Of a stretch of DNA of 64,000 bases, positions 51,700 to 61,472 are shown one piece after another. The number at the start of each line of letters is the position of its first letter. The first letter of the stretch is position 1. The position numbers and the translations under genes were made by a program. The notes under the pieces were generated by a model. The model saw nothing but the letters and a program-made list of their open reading frames with translations, was not told the DNA's origin and made no database searches. Source of the DNA: JAOAPY01 sp041492185 (GTDB lineage Bacteria; Acidobacteriota; Blastocatellia; Pyrinomonadales; Pyrinomonadaceae); the NCBI GenBank assembly GCA_041492185.1, contig JBGPWL010000005.1:37472-101471 (forward strand), in the 5' to 3' direction.

Positions 51700-54069
51700 A
51701 TGAAAATGAATCTCCTGCGTTGGTGCTGTGAGCGTTTCCCTAAAGCTTTTCAGCTTTCAATCCTGATCGGTGTCGCCGGTGCATTGACGGCCGCGCACGC
51801 GGCGAATCCGCCGGTGCTCATCAGTGATTCAGCCTCGACGCGCGCCATAGCGCTCGAGTCCGTCACGCTGAAGCACGAGCCTTTTCCATTAACTTCCACT
51901 GTTAATTTCGGCGGCGCGGACAATCGCACGCGGATAGCGATCTTTGCTATGAATCTCGATTTGCTGGCCAGCGAAGCGTGCTCCCCCCCAAGTGCGGGTT
52001 GCGCCACTGCTTTGAGCGCCGACGCCGAAGACGCGGCGCACGTTCGTTATCCGCTCACCGTTGAGTATGTTGGCCAGGTCCCACAGGCCTTTGACGGCCT
52101 CAACACAACCGATTTCAGAGGCATCTACATGATCGTTGTGCGGCTCAACGATGCGATGGGCGACCTCGGCGACGTGCTGGTTCGTCTCAATCTGCACGGT
52201 GTTTCGAGCAATCGAGTGCGCGTCGCAATCGGCCACGTCGGTGGTGGTCCTGCGGATGACGCGGGGTCAGTGCCCACGCCGGCGCCGGCGACGCCGCCAG
52301 CTCCGGTGACACCGCTGACGCTTGCTCAATATCAGGCCCAGTACAACAATCCCGCATTCCCGTCGGACAACGACATAAGAAGACTCCTCGAGCAGGCAAC
52401 CTGGGGAGGGAAGGGCGACGATAGCGACTTTCAACATATTCGAAGCATTGGCATAGCTGCCTACATCACCGAGCAGTTCAATATGGCGCCGCAGTTTGTC
52501 GACGCGCCATCGAACTTGTTCTCTGATTATCCTGCGATTACACCCTATCCACAGTTCTATCCAGCCAGTCCGCCGGCGCCGGCATGCGATGCCATCTGCC
52601 TTCGCGATAACTACTCGCTGTATCCGCTGCAGAAGCAGTTCATGGTCAATGCGTTGACGCAGCCGGATCAATTGAGGCAACGCGTATCGTTTGCTTTTCA
52701 CAAATTCATTGTCGCCGGCGGCCAGGTGTTGAACGCCAATCAGCCCTTCTGGTTTGCGCCCTATCTGCAAACAATCGATCGCAACTCGTTTGGTAACTTC
52801 CGGACGATGCTCTACGAAATCACGCTCAATCCAGGAATGGGCGAATACCTGAACATGAGAGGGAACTCCGTAGGGGACCGAACCAATCCGACTCCTAACG
52901 AGAATTATGCTCGCGAGATCATGCAGCTATTCTCGGTCGGCGTGGACACGTTGAATCAGGACGGCACGCCGGTACTGGACGCTCAGGGCAATCGCGTTCC
53001 GACCTACGACCAGACAACCATTTCGAATCTGGCGCGAGTCTTCACGGGTTGGGATCTCGCAGCCAACAAGGTCTGGAGCGTTGACGGCACAACCGCGGTG
53101 GCGAATTATCTGGATCCGATGGTGCCGAACGGCAATAGAAACCGCTACGACATTGCGGCGAAGACTCTGTTGACCGATATCAGCCACGCCTCGCCGGTCG
53201 TAATTCCCGCGTGTGCGAATTGTATAACTGGGAATACCGCTCAACAGACCGCCGCCTGCCAGGCGTACGCGTTAGTTGAGCTGGGCGGTACTGCGACCAA
53301 TTCGAACGGGGCGATTGACAACCTATTTAATCACCCGAATGTGGGACCGTATGTCTGTACGCAACTGATCCATCAAATGGTCACCAGCAATCCGAGCCCG
53401 GCTTATGTCGGACGTTGCTCGGCGGCATTCGCCAACAACGGTTCCGGCGTGCGCGGTGAGATGAAGGCCGTCATCACAGCCATCCTACTGGATCCCGAAG
53501 CTCGTGGCGATGTGAAGACTGATCCCAATTATGGTCATTTGCGCGAGCCGGTATTGTTGATGACGCACTTGCTGCGCGCATTCAATGCAACCAGCGATGG
53601 AGTGCTGGTGACCAACGTCTCCGGGGCCGGCAGTTTTACGAGCTCGCTCGGGCAGAACGTATTCAATCCACCGACTGTGTTCAGCTATTTCCCGGCTGAT
53701 TATGGTTTGCCCGGAACGACTCTGTTTGGTCCGGAGTTCGGCATCCTTGACACCTCTTCGACGTATGGGCGTACCAATCTCATGAACACGTTATTCCTCG
53801 CCAATAGTGGGAACGGCATTGCGGCCAGTCCGCCTAACCGACCCTCGGGTACGCAATTCAACTACGCGTCCTTTCAAGCGCTGGCCGGTAATCCGCAACA
53901 GCTTGTCGACGCGCTTAACGCCAGGCTGATGCACGGTGCGATGTCCTCGGCGGTGAACGCGAACATCGTGGCCACAGTGAACGCCATATCGAGTGGCGAT
54001 CCGGCAGGACGCACACGCACGGCAATCTATTTAGTCGCGACCTCAGCGCAATATCAAGTGGAGAGGTAG
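51700..54069 (+). CDS. DUF1800 domain-containing secreted protein
   Basis: A 789-residue protein. The signal peptide (about 1-37, LSILIGVAGALTAAHAA) is followed by a variable beta N-terminal region (about 40-190), a Pro/Ala linker (PTPAPATPPAPVTP) and the DUF1800 domain (about 205-780). The domain has characteristic phrases DIRRLLEQATWGGKGDDSDF, RQRVSFAFHKFIV, TPNENYAREIMQLFSVG and NLARVFTGWD. I start at ATG 51700, preceded by GGAG at 6 bases. The biochemical function of DUF1800 is unknown. It is almost always encoded next to a DUF1501 protein, as here (6-base gap), and the pair is believed to work together outside the cytoplasm. Confidence 0.88.
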   Translation: MKMNLLRWCCERFPKAFQLSILIGVAGALTAAHAANPPVLISDSASTRAIALESVTLKHEPFPLTSTVNFGGADNRTRIAIFAMNLDLLASEACSPPSAGCATALSADAEDAAHVRYPLTVEYVGQVPQAFDGLNTTDFRGIYMIVVRLNDAMGDLGDVLVRLNLHGVSSNRVRVAIGHVGGGPADDAGSVPTPAPATPPAPVTPLTLAQYQAQYNNPAFPSDNDIRRLLEQATWGGKGDDSDFQHIRSIGIAAYITEQFNMAPQFVDAPSNLFSDYPAITPYPQFYPASPPAPACDAICLRDNYSLYPLQKQFMVNALTQPDQLRQRVSFAFHKFIVAGGQVLNANQPFWFAPYLQTIDRNSFGNFRTMLYEITLNPGMGEYLNMRGNSVGDRTNPTPNENYAREIMQLFSVGVDTLNQDGTPVLDAQGNRVPTYDQTTISNLARVFTGWDLAANKVWSVDGTTAVANYLDPMVPNGNRNRYDIAAKTLLTDISHASPVVIPACANCITGNTAQQTAACQAYALVELGGTATNSNGAIDNLFNHPNVGPYVCTQLIHQMVTSNPSPAYVGRCSAAFANNGSGVRGEMKAVITAILLDPEARGDVKTDPNYGHLREPVLLMTHLLRAFNATSDGVLVTNVSGAGSFTSSLGQNVFNPPTVFSYFPADYGLPGTTLFGPEFGILDTSSTYGRTNLMNTLFLANSGNGIAASPPNRPSGTQFNYASFQALAGNPQQLVDALNARLMHGAMSSAVNANIVATVNAISSGDPAGRTRTAIYLVATSAQYQVER

Positions 54070-54075
54070 GAAGAG

Positions 54076-55608
54076 ATGAACGAATCACGCCGAAAATTTC
54101 TCAGAACATCCGCGTGCGGCTTAACTGGTGCTGCAATGCTCGCCAGCATGGATCGGTTCAACCTGGTCAATGCGATGGTCCAACAGCAGCCCGAAGTAGC
54201 AGGGGATTACAAAGCGTTGGTCTGCATTTTCCTGTCGGGCGGATCAGACTGCAATAACATGGTCATTCCGTATGATGACTACTCTTCCGGGGTCCTCCCC
54301 AATAGCGACTACGATAAGGTGCGGACCGGCTCTGGTCTTGCCGTGCCCAAGTCTGCGCTCTTGAACACCAAGATCACTCCGTCGAATACCAGCGGCGTTT
54401 CGTATGCTTTTCACCCAAATCTTTCGCCCGAATTCGGCTCCGTCCCGGGACAGGCCAAAGGCCTGATGGATATTTGGATCGCAAATAAACTTGCCGTGTT
54501 GTGCAATGTAGGTTCTCTGGTGCGACCGATCACGCGCGCCCAATATGCCGCGGGTATTGGACGTCCCTATCAGCTCTTCTCGCACTCGGATCAGGTTACT
54601 CAGCAGATGACGTCCGTAGCCAACACTGTAGGGCAGACCGGTTGGGGTGGACGCGTAGCGGACAAGACCAACCCGTTGAACGGAGCCGTGGCCCTGCCCA
54701 TGAATATTTCGCTGGCAGGCACTAGTCTCTTTGGCACGGGCATCAACTCGCGGCAGTTGGCGATCGCGCCGGCCCCGACGACGCTGGCGAACTTGTTGGT
54801 ACTGAATTGGAGTGGAGTCAGCTCGGCCAATCCAAACAACAACGGCAGCAGCTTTAAGACGCTGCTCGGATTTGATCAGAATTTTGCATTGGTCAAGGCA
54901 GCTACTGATACCACCAGTCAGGCACTTACAGCCGACACGGCTTTGAATCAGCCGGATCCGTCGCTCACTGCTACCTTCCCATCCACATCACTGGGAAACC
55001 AGTTGAAGCAGATCGCGAAGCTGATCAAGATAAAGGACGCAGTGGGTATAACGATGAAGCGCCAGATTTTCTTCTGTACCCTTGGCGGTTATGACACGCA
55101 CACAAATGAAACCGGCACCGACCCGACAAATCCGGGAGGCCAGGGTTCGCAATCGGGCACGCAAGGCGGTTTGCTCACGCAACTGAGCCAGGCGATGCGC
55201 GCGTTCTACGACGAGATGGTTGCCCAGGGGATGAGCAATAGCGTCACCACTTTTACACTCTCGGATTTTGGCCGGACCTTGCAGCCATCCGGATCAGGGA
55301 CGAGCACCGTTGGCACCGATCACGCCTGGGGCAGCCACGCATTCATCATGGGCGGCGCTGTAGATGGTGGCAAGTTCTATGGATCAACCAGGCCCGATCT
55401 CACTGGTCTCCCGTATGGTTATCCCGCGTTACAACTCGGCGGTCCGGATGACACCACCAGTAACCGTGGTCAATGGATACCAACGACTTCGATCGATCAA
55501 TACGCGGCAACGTTGGCAACCTGGTATGGTCTGGCGGTGAGCGACAGGGCGACGGTGTTTCCGAATCTCGCGACGTTTGCAACGCCGACTGTGCCTTTCC
55601 TCCCTTAA
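54076..55608 (+). CDS. DUF1501 domain-containing Tat-exported protein
   Basis: A 510-residue protein with a twin-arginine signal (SRRKFLRTSACGLTGAAML). The domain is alkaline-phosphatase-superfamily-like: KALVCIFLSGGSDCNNMVIP near residue 40, FSHSDQVTQQM, TLGGYDTHTNE (about 335-345), FTLSDFGRTLQPSG and TDHAWGSHAFIMGG (about 415-430), the positions expected for metal ligands in this superfamily. Export through Tat fits a cofactor- or metal-loaded enzyme. Its substrate is unknown; together with the DUF1800 partner it forms a conserved two-gene unit. The overlap with regulatory sequence is nil and it starts 6 bases after the DUF1800 stop. Confidence 0.9.
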   Translation: MNESRRKFLRTSACGLTGAAMLASMDRFNLVNAMVQQQPEVAGDYKALVCIFLSGGSDCNNMVIPYDDYSSGVLPNSDYDKVRTGSGLAVPKSALLNTKITPSNTSGVSYAFHPNLSPEFGSVPGQAKGLMDIWIANKLAVLCNVGSLVRPITRAQYAAGIGRPYQLFSHSDQVTQQMTSVANTVGQTGWGGRVADKTNPLNGAVALPMNISLAGTSLFGTGINSRQLAIAPAPTTLANLLVLNWSGVSSANPNNNGSSFKTLLGFDQNFALVKAATDTTSQALTADTALNQPDPSLTATFPSTSLGNQLKQIAKLIKIKDAVGITMKRQIFFCTLGGYDTHTNETGTDPTNPGGQGSQSGTQGGLLTQLSQAMRAFYDEMVAQGMSNSVTTFTLSDFGRTLQPSGSGTSTVGTDHAWGSHAFIMGGAVDGGKFYGSTRPDLTGLPYGYPALQLGGPDDTTSNRGQWIPTTSIDQYAATLATWYGLAVSDRATVFPNLATFATPTVPFLP

Positions 55609-55727
55609 TGGAACGAAAGCAAACGACTGGTTCAAAATCAAGTCGGATGCTAAGAGGACCGAGGCGGGTTGAACACAAATGGATTTCGGTGTTCACTCGC
55701 ACTCGGTCTTATTTTTTGGTTTGAACA

Positions 55728-58700
55728 GTGACTTCTAAAATCATTTTGGCTCTTTGGCTCTGCGTTGTTGTCGCACCGGTCTGTTTGCGTTCGGATTTTC
55801 CCGCGAAAGCAAATGCGAAGCTCGCCAAAACGTCGGCACATTCAGCGTCTGACAGATTGCCAGAACTTCGAGGCGGGCATAAACCTGATCTTCACGAATT
55901 GACGGCGCGGCTGCCCCTGAGCTTCGAACAGAATCTTGGACAATTAGACTCACGCGCAAAGTTTTCCTCGCGCGGCGCGGGCTACAATTTGTTTTTGACG
56001 GCCAGCGGCGCCGTGCTCGAATTGCCGCGAATCAAATCAAAGACGCCGAATAAAACCCGGGATGAGTGGCCGCGCAAAACACAGGCGGCGGTTGGCAGTT
56101 TGCCGTCCGTGATGACGCTCAAGCTGCTCGGCGCGAACGCGCACGCTGCGGTGAACGGAGTTGTCGAACTTCCTGGTCACCGGAATTATTTTATCGGCAA
56201 CGATCCAGGAAAGTGGCGCACGGACGTTCCGACCTTTCGCGCAGTGCGCTATGAAGAAATTTATCCGGGCATCACGCTCACGTACTACGGCAATCAACAA
56301 CAGCTCGAATACGACTTCGAGATTGCCGCGGGCGCAGATCCAGCAACGATTAAATTGGCTTTCGACGCGGGAGTCCGGCCGCGGATTTCCGCTGAAGGTG
56401 ATCTCGTGCTGCGCACGCCGGGCGGTGAAGTTCGCCAACGCAAGCCTGTCATTTATCAGGAAGTCGCAGGGCGTCGTCAGTTAATCGACGGTCACTTCAT
56501 CTTGCTTGGCAAGCGACAGGCAGGCTTTGCGATCGGACCTTACGATCGAAGCAGACCTCTGGTGATTGACCCGACATTGGTTTACTCGACCTATCTCGGA
56601 GGCGGTGGTGACGATGTTGGCAGCAGTATCGCCGTCGACAGCAACAACAATATCTACATTGCAGGAACGACCAGCTCAACCAACTTTCCTTTGAAGAACG
56701 CCGCCTTTGGCGCGAGCGCCGGCTTGGCTGACATCTTCGTGACGAAGATCGATGCCGCCGGCGCTAACATTCTCTACTCCACTTATGTCGGCGGCAGCGG
56801 GCTCGATCGCGGCGACGGGATTGCGATTGACAGCAACGGAAACGCTTACGTGGTGGGCCGCATCGATTCGTCATCGATCAACTTTCCCTCGACGCCGGGC
56901 TCATTCGCCAGCAGCTATCGAGGCGGTGATTTCGACGGCGTGGTCTTCAAGTTGAATGCGCAAGGCAACGGTCTGGTTTATTCAGGGTTTCTTGGGGGCG
57001 AAGAAAACGACTCGGTAGAGGGCGTGGCCGTAGACTCAGCCGGAATTGCTTACGTGACCGGCGGCACAAAGTCGATCGGCTTTCCCACAACGATCAACGC
57101 TTACCAGGGCACGCGCGCGGGCGACACCGACGGGTTCCTGACGAAGATTAACCCGAGCGGCTCAGGTTTGCTTTACTCGACTTACGTTGGCGGCTCTGGA
57201 ACTGATCGCATCAGCAGCGTCGCGATCGATAGCAGCGGCAACGCATACCTTGCCGGGTTCACCGGTTCCGCGGACTTTCCTACTGAGAACGCTTTTCAGA
57301 ATAGCTTTGGCGGCAGCTTCGACGCCTTCGTCGCGAAGATCGACACGAACGCCAGCGGTCTCAGCTCACTGCTCTTGTGTAGTTATCTCGGAGGCATTGC
57401 TGATGACAAAGCTTACGGGATCGCGATTGATAGCGCGGGCAACAACGTCTACGTGGTGGGCCAGACTTCCTCAAACGATTTTCCGTTGTTGAATCCCACA
57501 CAGCCTTCGTTCGGAGGTTCGTTCGATGCGTTCATTGCAAAGATTTCCAGCGCCGGAACGAAAGTCTATGCAACGTATCTCGGCGGCAGCGGCGACGATC
57601 GCGGCACAGGCATCGCCGTTAACTCGAGTGGCGCGGTTTACGTGACCGGATTTACATCGTCGACAAACTTTCCAACAGTCAGTCCCATCCAGAGCGCAAA
57701 GGGCGGTGGCTTCGATGCTTTCGTGGCGAAGCTGAATCCCGCCGGCAGCTCATTTCTCTATTCCACGTATCTCGGCGGTAGCGGTAACGAGAACAATGCG
57801 AGCACCGTGACTTCAACGAATCCCATCGCATTGGATTCATCCGGTAACGCGTACATAACGGGCTTCACAGCGTCAACTAACTTTCCGACCGTTGCGCCGC
57901 TTCAGGCGACCAACGCAGGCGGCGCCAGCGACGCGTTCATCGCGAAGATCTCCGACGCTAACCCGGCGGCGGATTTTTCCGTTTCCGCGACGCCTCCGTC
58001 TCAGACCGTCAGTCCGGGAGTAGGGACTACCTACAACGTCACCATCACACCAATCGGCGGCTTCACTGGTGATGTCGGATTGAGCGTAAGCGGATTGTCG
58101 AGCGATGCAAACGGCTCGTTCAATCCCACACCGGTGAACATCACGGATGCAAATGCGAAGTCTTCAGTGCTGACGATCACGACTACTGCCGCGACGCCGC
58201 CCGGCACTTACGTTCTCAACATCACGGCCACCAGCGGAAACCTTCAGCACTCGACGTCAGTTTCATTGATCGTGTCGGGTACGACGAGCGCGAACCTTTC
58301 GATCGTGAAAACCGCGTCGCCCAATCCGGCAATTGTTGGCGCCAACGTTACATACAGGCTTTTTGTCACTAACAATGGTCCATCTCCGGCGACGAATGTA
58401 ATGGTAACCGACACCTTGCCGGCGGGCGTCACTTTTGGTCCTGTGACACCCTCGCAGGGAATGTGCAGCGGGACAACTACGGTCACCTGCAATCTGGGAA
58501 GTCTGAACAACGCAGCTTCGGCTACGGTGAACATCGTTGTCGTGCCACAGGCTACTGGCCAATTGAACAACACCGCTACCGTCAGTGCGTCGGAATCTGA
58601 TCCGGACACGAGCAACAACTCATCAACCATCAGCACGCCGGTAGTAACTCAATCAAGCGGCCCTTCGATGACCGATCCAAACTTGACCGTGCAAACGGTT

Positions 58701-61463
58701 GTCACGGGTTTGAGTCAACCGACGAGCATGGCGTTCATCGGCGCGAACGACTTCTTCGTGCTCGAAAAAGATACTGGAAAAGTTAAGCGAATAGTGAACG
58801 GGTCCGTTCAAAGCACGGTGCTCGATCTGGCCGTCAACAGCGCTTCTGAGCGCGGCGCGCTGGGCATCGCGTTGCACCCCAACTTCAACATCAACGGCTT
58901 CGTCTATCTTTACTGGACGGAAAGCAGCACCGGACTTGATTCAACAAACCTTGCGGACGTGCCGCTGCTTGGCAATCGCGTCGATCGATACGTCTGGAAT
59001 GGATCGACGTTGATCTTCGATCGGAACTTGATCCATCTGCGTTCCTACCAGGCCGATGCAAATCAACCGCTGCGCGGCAATCACAATGGCGGCGTACTGC
59101 GATTCGGTCCCGATGGAAAACTTTTTATTCTGATGGGCGATAACGGCCGGCGCGGCTTCCTGCAAAACGTCACCAGCGGCGCGCCCGTGCCCGACGATCA
59201 ATATGGCGGGCCGGAACCTGATAACGCGCACCTGACCGGATTCATCTTGCGTCTCAACGACGACGGCTCGACGCCGGCGGACAATCCTTTTTATAACGCG
59301 CAGACAAATCTTACTGGCGAAGCTGCGGCCAACATCAAAAAACTTTTCGCTTACGGTGTGCGCAACGGTTTCGGCCTGGCCTTCGATCCGCTCTCCGGCA
59401 ATCTTTGGGATCAGGAAAATGGCGACGACGCGTTTGACGAGATGAATCGCGTCACAGCGGGCTCGAACAACGGCTGGGTGCAAATCATGGGACCGGTTAG
59501 TCGCATCGCCCAGTACAAACAGATCGAAACGACGTACGGCGCCGGCAATTTGCAGCAGGTGCGTTGGCCGCCGTCGCTGATTGCCGATACACCGGCGGAT
59601 GCGTTGTCGCGTCTTTACCTGCTGCCCGGCGCGCACTACAACGATCCGGAGTTCAGTTGGAAATATGCAGTGCCTGCGGCGCCACTGGGATTTCAGCAGG
59701 GTAGGGGACTAGGACCGCAATTCGAAGGCGACATGTTTGTCGGCGCGGCCCGCACTTTTCTCGACGGCGGCTTTCTCTTCCGCTTCAAGCTAACGCCCGA
59801 TCGCCTGCACTTCTCTTTCACTGATTCGCGTCTTAACGATCTGGTCGCTGATAACGTCGATAAGTTTGACATCACTGAAAGCGAAAGTCTGCTCATAGGC
59901 CGTGACTTTGGCATCACGACCGACATCGAGACCGGTCCGAACGGCGATCTCTTCGTGGTTTCAAATACCAACGCAGCCGTTTATGAAATTTCGGGCAAAC
60001 AGCCGACGCTCTTTGTTGCCAATTTGAATGGCGCGCAGGAGACGCCGCCCAACGCTTCAACCGCGACCGGCACAGCTACGGTATTGCTCAGTGCTGACGA
60101 AGCGACGGCGCGTGTTTCGCTTAACTTCAGCGGTCTTTCGAGCGCTGAAACCGCGGCGCACATTCATGGTCCGGGAGCTGCGGGTGTGATCGCGCCGATA
60201 CTTTTCCCTTTGCCTGCTACCGGGAACTTCGGCGAGTTCTTGATCGCGCTAACGCCGCCCGACGTGCAGAATCTTAAGAATGGCCTGCTTTACATCAACG
60301 TGCACAGCAACAATTTTCCCAATGGTGAAATACGAGGGCAGTTCCAATCGCCGGCGAGCGCGAGCAGTTTTCAATTCAACAGTGCGAGCTACATGATCTC
60401 TGAAAGCGCGGGCGGAGCGACGATCACGGTGACGCGCCTCGGAAACACATCGCAGGCGGCAACGATCGATTTTTCCATTCCCGGCGGTGGTGGCTCAAAC
60501 GTAGCCTCGCCAATCACCGATTACACTCCAGTCAGCGGCACCTTGCATTTCGCGCCGAGCGATACGATGAAGACTTTCACCGTCCCGCTCATCGATAACG
60601 CCTACGTTCAGAGCAATCGATCGATTACGCTCGTTCTCAGTAATCCGACAGGCGGCGCGCTCCTCGGCAGTCCAACAGCGGCGACGCTTACGATCGTTGA
60701 TAATGATTCCGCGCCGCCTACAACTAATCCGCTCGACGACGCGCAGTTCTTCATCAACCAGCATTACCTCGATTTTCTCGGTCGTCAGCCAGACCTCGGC
60801 GGACTCGCGTATTGGACCAGTCAGATCACGCAATGCGGCGGCAGTTCGGCCTGCGTCAAAGCCCAACGCATTAACGTTTCGGCGGCCTTCTTCATCGAGC
60901 AGGAATTTCAGCAAACCGGAAGCTTCGTCTATCGTCTCTACAAAGGAGCGGTGGGTCGTCAGCCAAATTATTCTGAGTTTGCAGCGGACCGCGCAAAGAT
61001 CGTCGGCGGTGCGGATTTAGCCGTGAACAAAATCGCGCTCGCAAACGACTTTGTGTTGCGGCCGGAGTTCAAGCAGCTCTATCCGGACGCAATGACCAAC
61101 GTGCAGTTTGTGAATAAGCTTTTCGATATCGCAGGACTGACTCCGTTTACGACGGAGCGGCAACAGCAGATTGACGCGATGAACATGGGCAAGACACGCG
61201 CGCAGGTTGTGACGGATGTGATCGAGATTCAGGCGTTCAAGGATCGGGAGTACAATCCGTCGTTCGTGCTGATGCAGTATTTTGGTTACTTGCGACGTGA
61301 CGCCGATGCGGGCGGCTACGCCTTCTGGCTGGATGTAATTAACAATCGCGAGCCTAACAACTATCACGGAATGGTCTGCGCGTTCATTACCTCAGCAGAG
61401 TATCAGCTAAGGTTCAGTTCAGTTGTGACGCATACGAACAGCGAGTGTGCTGGCGTGCATTAA
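55728..61463 (+). CDS. 1911-residue secreted multidomain protein (SBBP repeats, DUF11, sugar-dehydrogenase-like, CHRD, Calx-beta, DUF4214)
   Basis: The largest gene in the window; start GTG 55728 with signal peptide IILALWLCVVVAPVCL. In order: an N-terminal beta domain (about 60-280) with LSFEQNLGQLDSRAKFSSRG, seven SBBP repeats (about 283-745) of the form YSTYLGG-S-x-x-D...NFP, an Ig-like unit (about 747-850), a DUF11 repeat (about 853-970, TNNGPSPATNVMVTDTLPAG), and a glucose/sorbosone-dehydrogenase-like propeller (about 985-1420) with GIALHPNFNINGFVYLYW and NHNGGVLRFGPDGKLFI. Then come a CHRD domain (about 1427-1540, AETAAHIHGPGAAG), a Calx-beta domain (about 1546-1661) and a DUF4214 domain (about 1667-1905, YLDFLGRQPDLGGLAYW). 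Probably a cell-surface or secreted protein; the propeller may use PQQ. I know of no protein with exactly this order. Confidence 0.9.
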   Translation: MTSKIILALWLCVVVAPVCLRSDFPAKANAKLAKTSAHSASDRLPELRGGHKPDLHELTARLPLSFEQNLGQLDSRAKFSSRGAGYNLFLTASGAVLELPRIKSKTPNKTRDEWPRKTQAAVGSLPSVMTLKLLGANAHAAVNGVVELPGHRNYFIGNDPGKWRTDVPTFRAVRYEEIYPGITLTYYGNQQQLEYDFEIAAGADPATIKLAFDAGVRPRISAEGDLVLRTPGGEVRQRKPVIYQEVAGRRQLIDGHFILLGKRQAGFAIGPYDRSRPLVIDPTLVYSTYLGGGGDDVGSSIAVDSNNNIYIAGTTSSTNFPLKNAAFGASAGLADIFVTKIDAAGANILYSTYVGGSGLDRGDGIAIDSNGNAYVVGRIDSSSINFPSTPGSFASSYRGGDFDGVVFKLNAQGNGLVYSGFLGGEENDSVEGVAVDSAGIAYVTGGTKSIGFPTTINAYQGTRAGDTDGFLTKINPSGSGLLYSTYVGGSGTDRISSVAIDSSGNAYLAGFTGSADFPTENAFQNSFGGSFDAFVAKIDTNASGLSSLLLCSYLGGIADDKAYGIAIDSAGNNVYVVGQTSSNDFPLLNPTQPSFGGSFDAFIAKISSAGTKVYATYLGGSGDDRGTGIAVNSSGAVYVTGFTSSTNFPTVSPIQSAKGGGFDAFVAKLNPAGSSFLYSTYLGGSGNENNASTVTSTNPIALDSSGNAYITGFTASTNFPTVAPLQATNAGGASDAFIAKISDANPAADFSVSATPPSQTVSPGVGTTYNVTITPIGGFTGDVGLSVSGLSSDANGSFNPTPVNITDANAKSSVLTITTTAATPPGTYVLNITATSGNLQHSTSVSLIVSGTTSANLSIVKTASPNPAIVGANVTYRLFVTNNGPSPATNVMVTDTLPAGVTFGPVTPSQGMCSGTTTVTCNLGSLNNAASATVNIVVVPQATGQLNNTATVSASESDPDTSNNSSTISTPVVTQSSGPSMTDPNLTVQTVVTGLSQPTSMAFIGANDFFVLEKDTGKVKRIVNGSVQSTVLDLAVNSASERGALGIALHPNFNINGFVYLYWTESSTGLDSTNLADVPLLGNRVDRYVWNGSTLIFDRNLIHLRSYQADANQPLRGNHNGGVLRFGPDGKLFILMGDNGRRGFLQNVTSGAPVPDDQYGGPEPDNAHLTGFILRLNDDGSTPADNPFYNAQTNLTGEAAANIKKLFAYGVRNGFGLAFDPLSGNLWDQENGDDAFDEMNRVTAGSNNGWVQIMGPVSRIAQYKQIETTYGAGNLQQVRWPPSLIADTPADALSRLYLLPGAHYNDPEFSWKYAVPAAPLGFQQGRGLGPQFEGDMFVGAARTFLDGGFLFRFKLTPDRLHFSFTDSRLNDLVADNVDKFDITESESLLIGRDFGITTDIETGPNGDLFVVSNTNAAVYEISGKQPTLFVANLNGAQETPPNASTATGTATVLLSADEATARVSLNFSGLSSAETAAHIHGPGAAGVIAPILFPLPATGNFGEFLIALTPPDVQNLKNGLLYINVHSNNFPNGEIRGQFQSPASASSFQFNSASYMISESAGGATITVTRLGNTSQAATIDFSIPGGGGSNVASPITDYTPVSGTLHFAPSDTMKTFTVPLIDNAYVQSNRSITLVLSNPTGGALLGSPTAATLTIVDNDSAPPTTNPLDDAQFFINQHYLDFLGRQPDLGGLAYWTSQITQCGGSSACVKAQRINVSAAFFIEQEFQQTGSFVYRLYKGAVGRQPNYSEFAADRAKIVGGADLAVNKIALANDFVLRPEFKQLYPDAMTNVQFVNKLFDIAGLTPFTTERQQQIDAMNMGKTRAQVVTDVIEIQAFKDREYNPSFVLMQYFGYLRRDADAGGYAFWLDVINNREPNNYHGMVCAFITSAEYQLRFSSVVTHTNSECAGVH

Positions 61464-61472
61464 CGTGATGGA

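Noticed and set aside
56575..57960. Possible repeat array or CRISPR-like periodicity
   Set aside because: The periodicity comes from seven SBBP protein repeats in a coding frame; nucleotide repeats are not identical and spacers are coding.
58941..59636. 231-codon minus-strand frame inside the giant protein gene
   Set aside because: Opposite the sugar-dehydrogenase-like propeller, composition Arg/Val/Ile-rich without motif.
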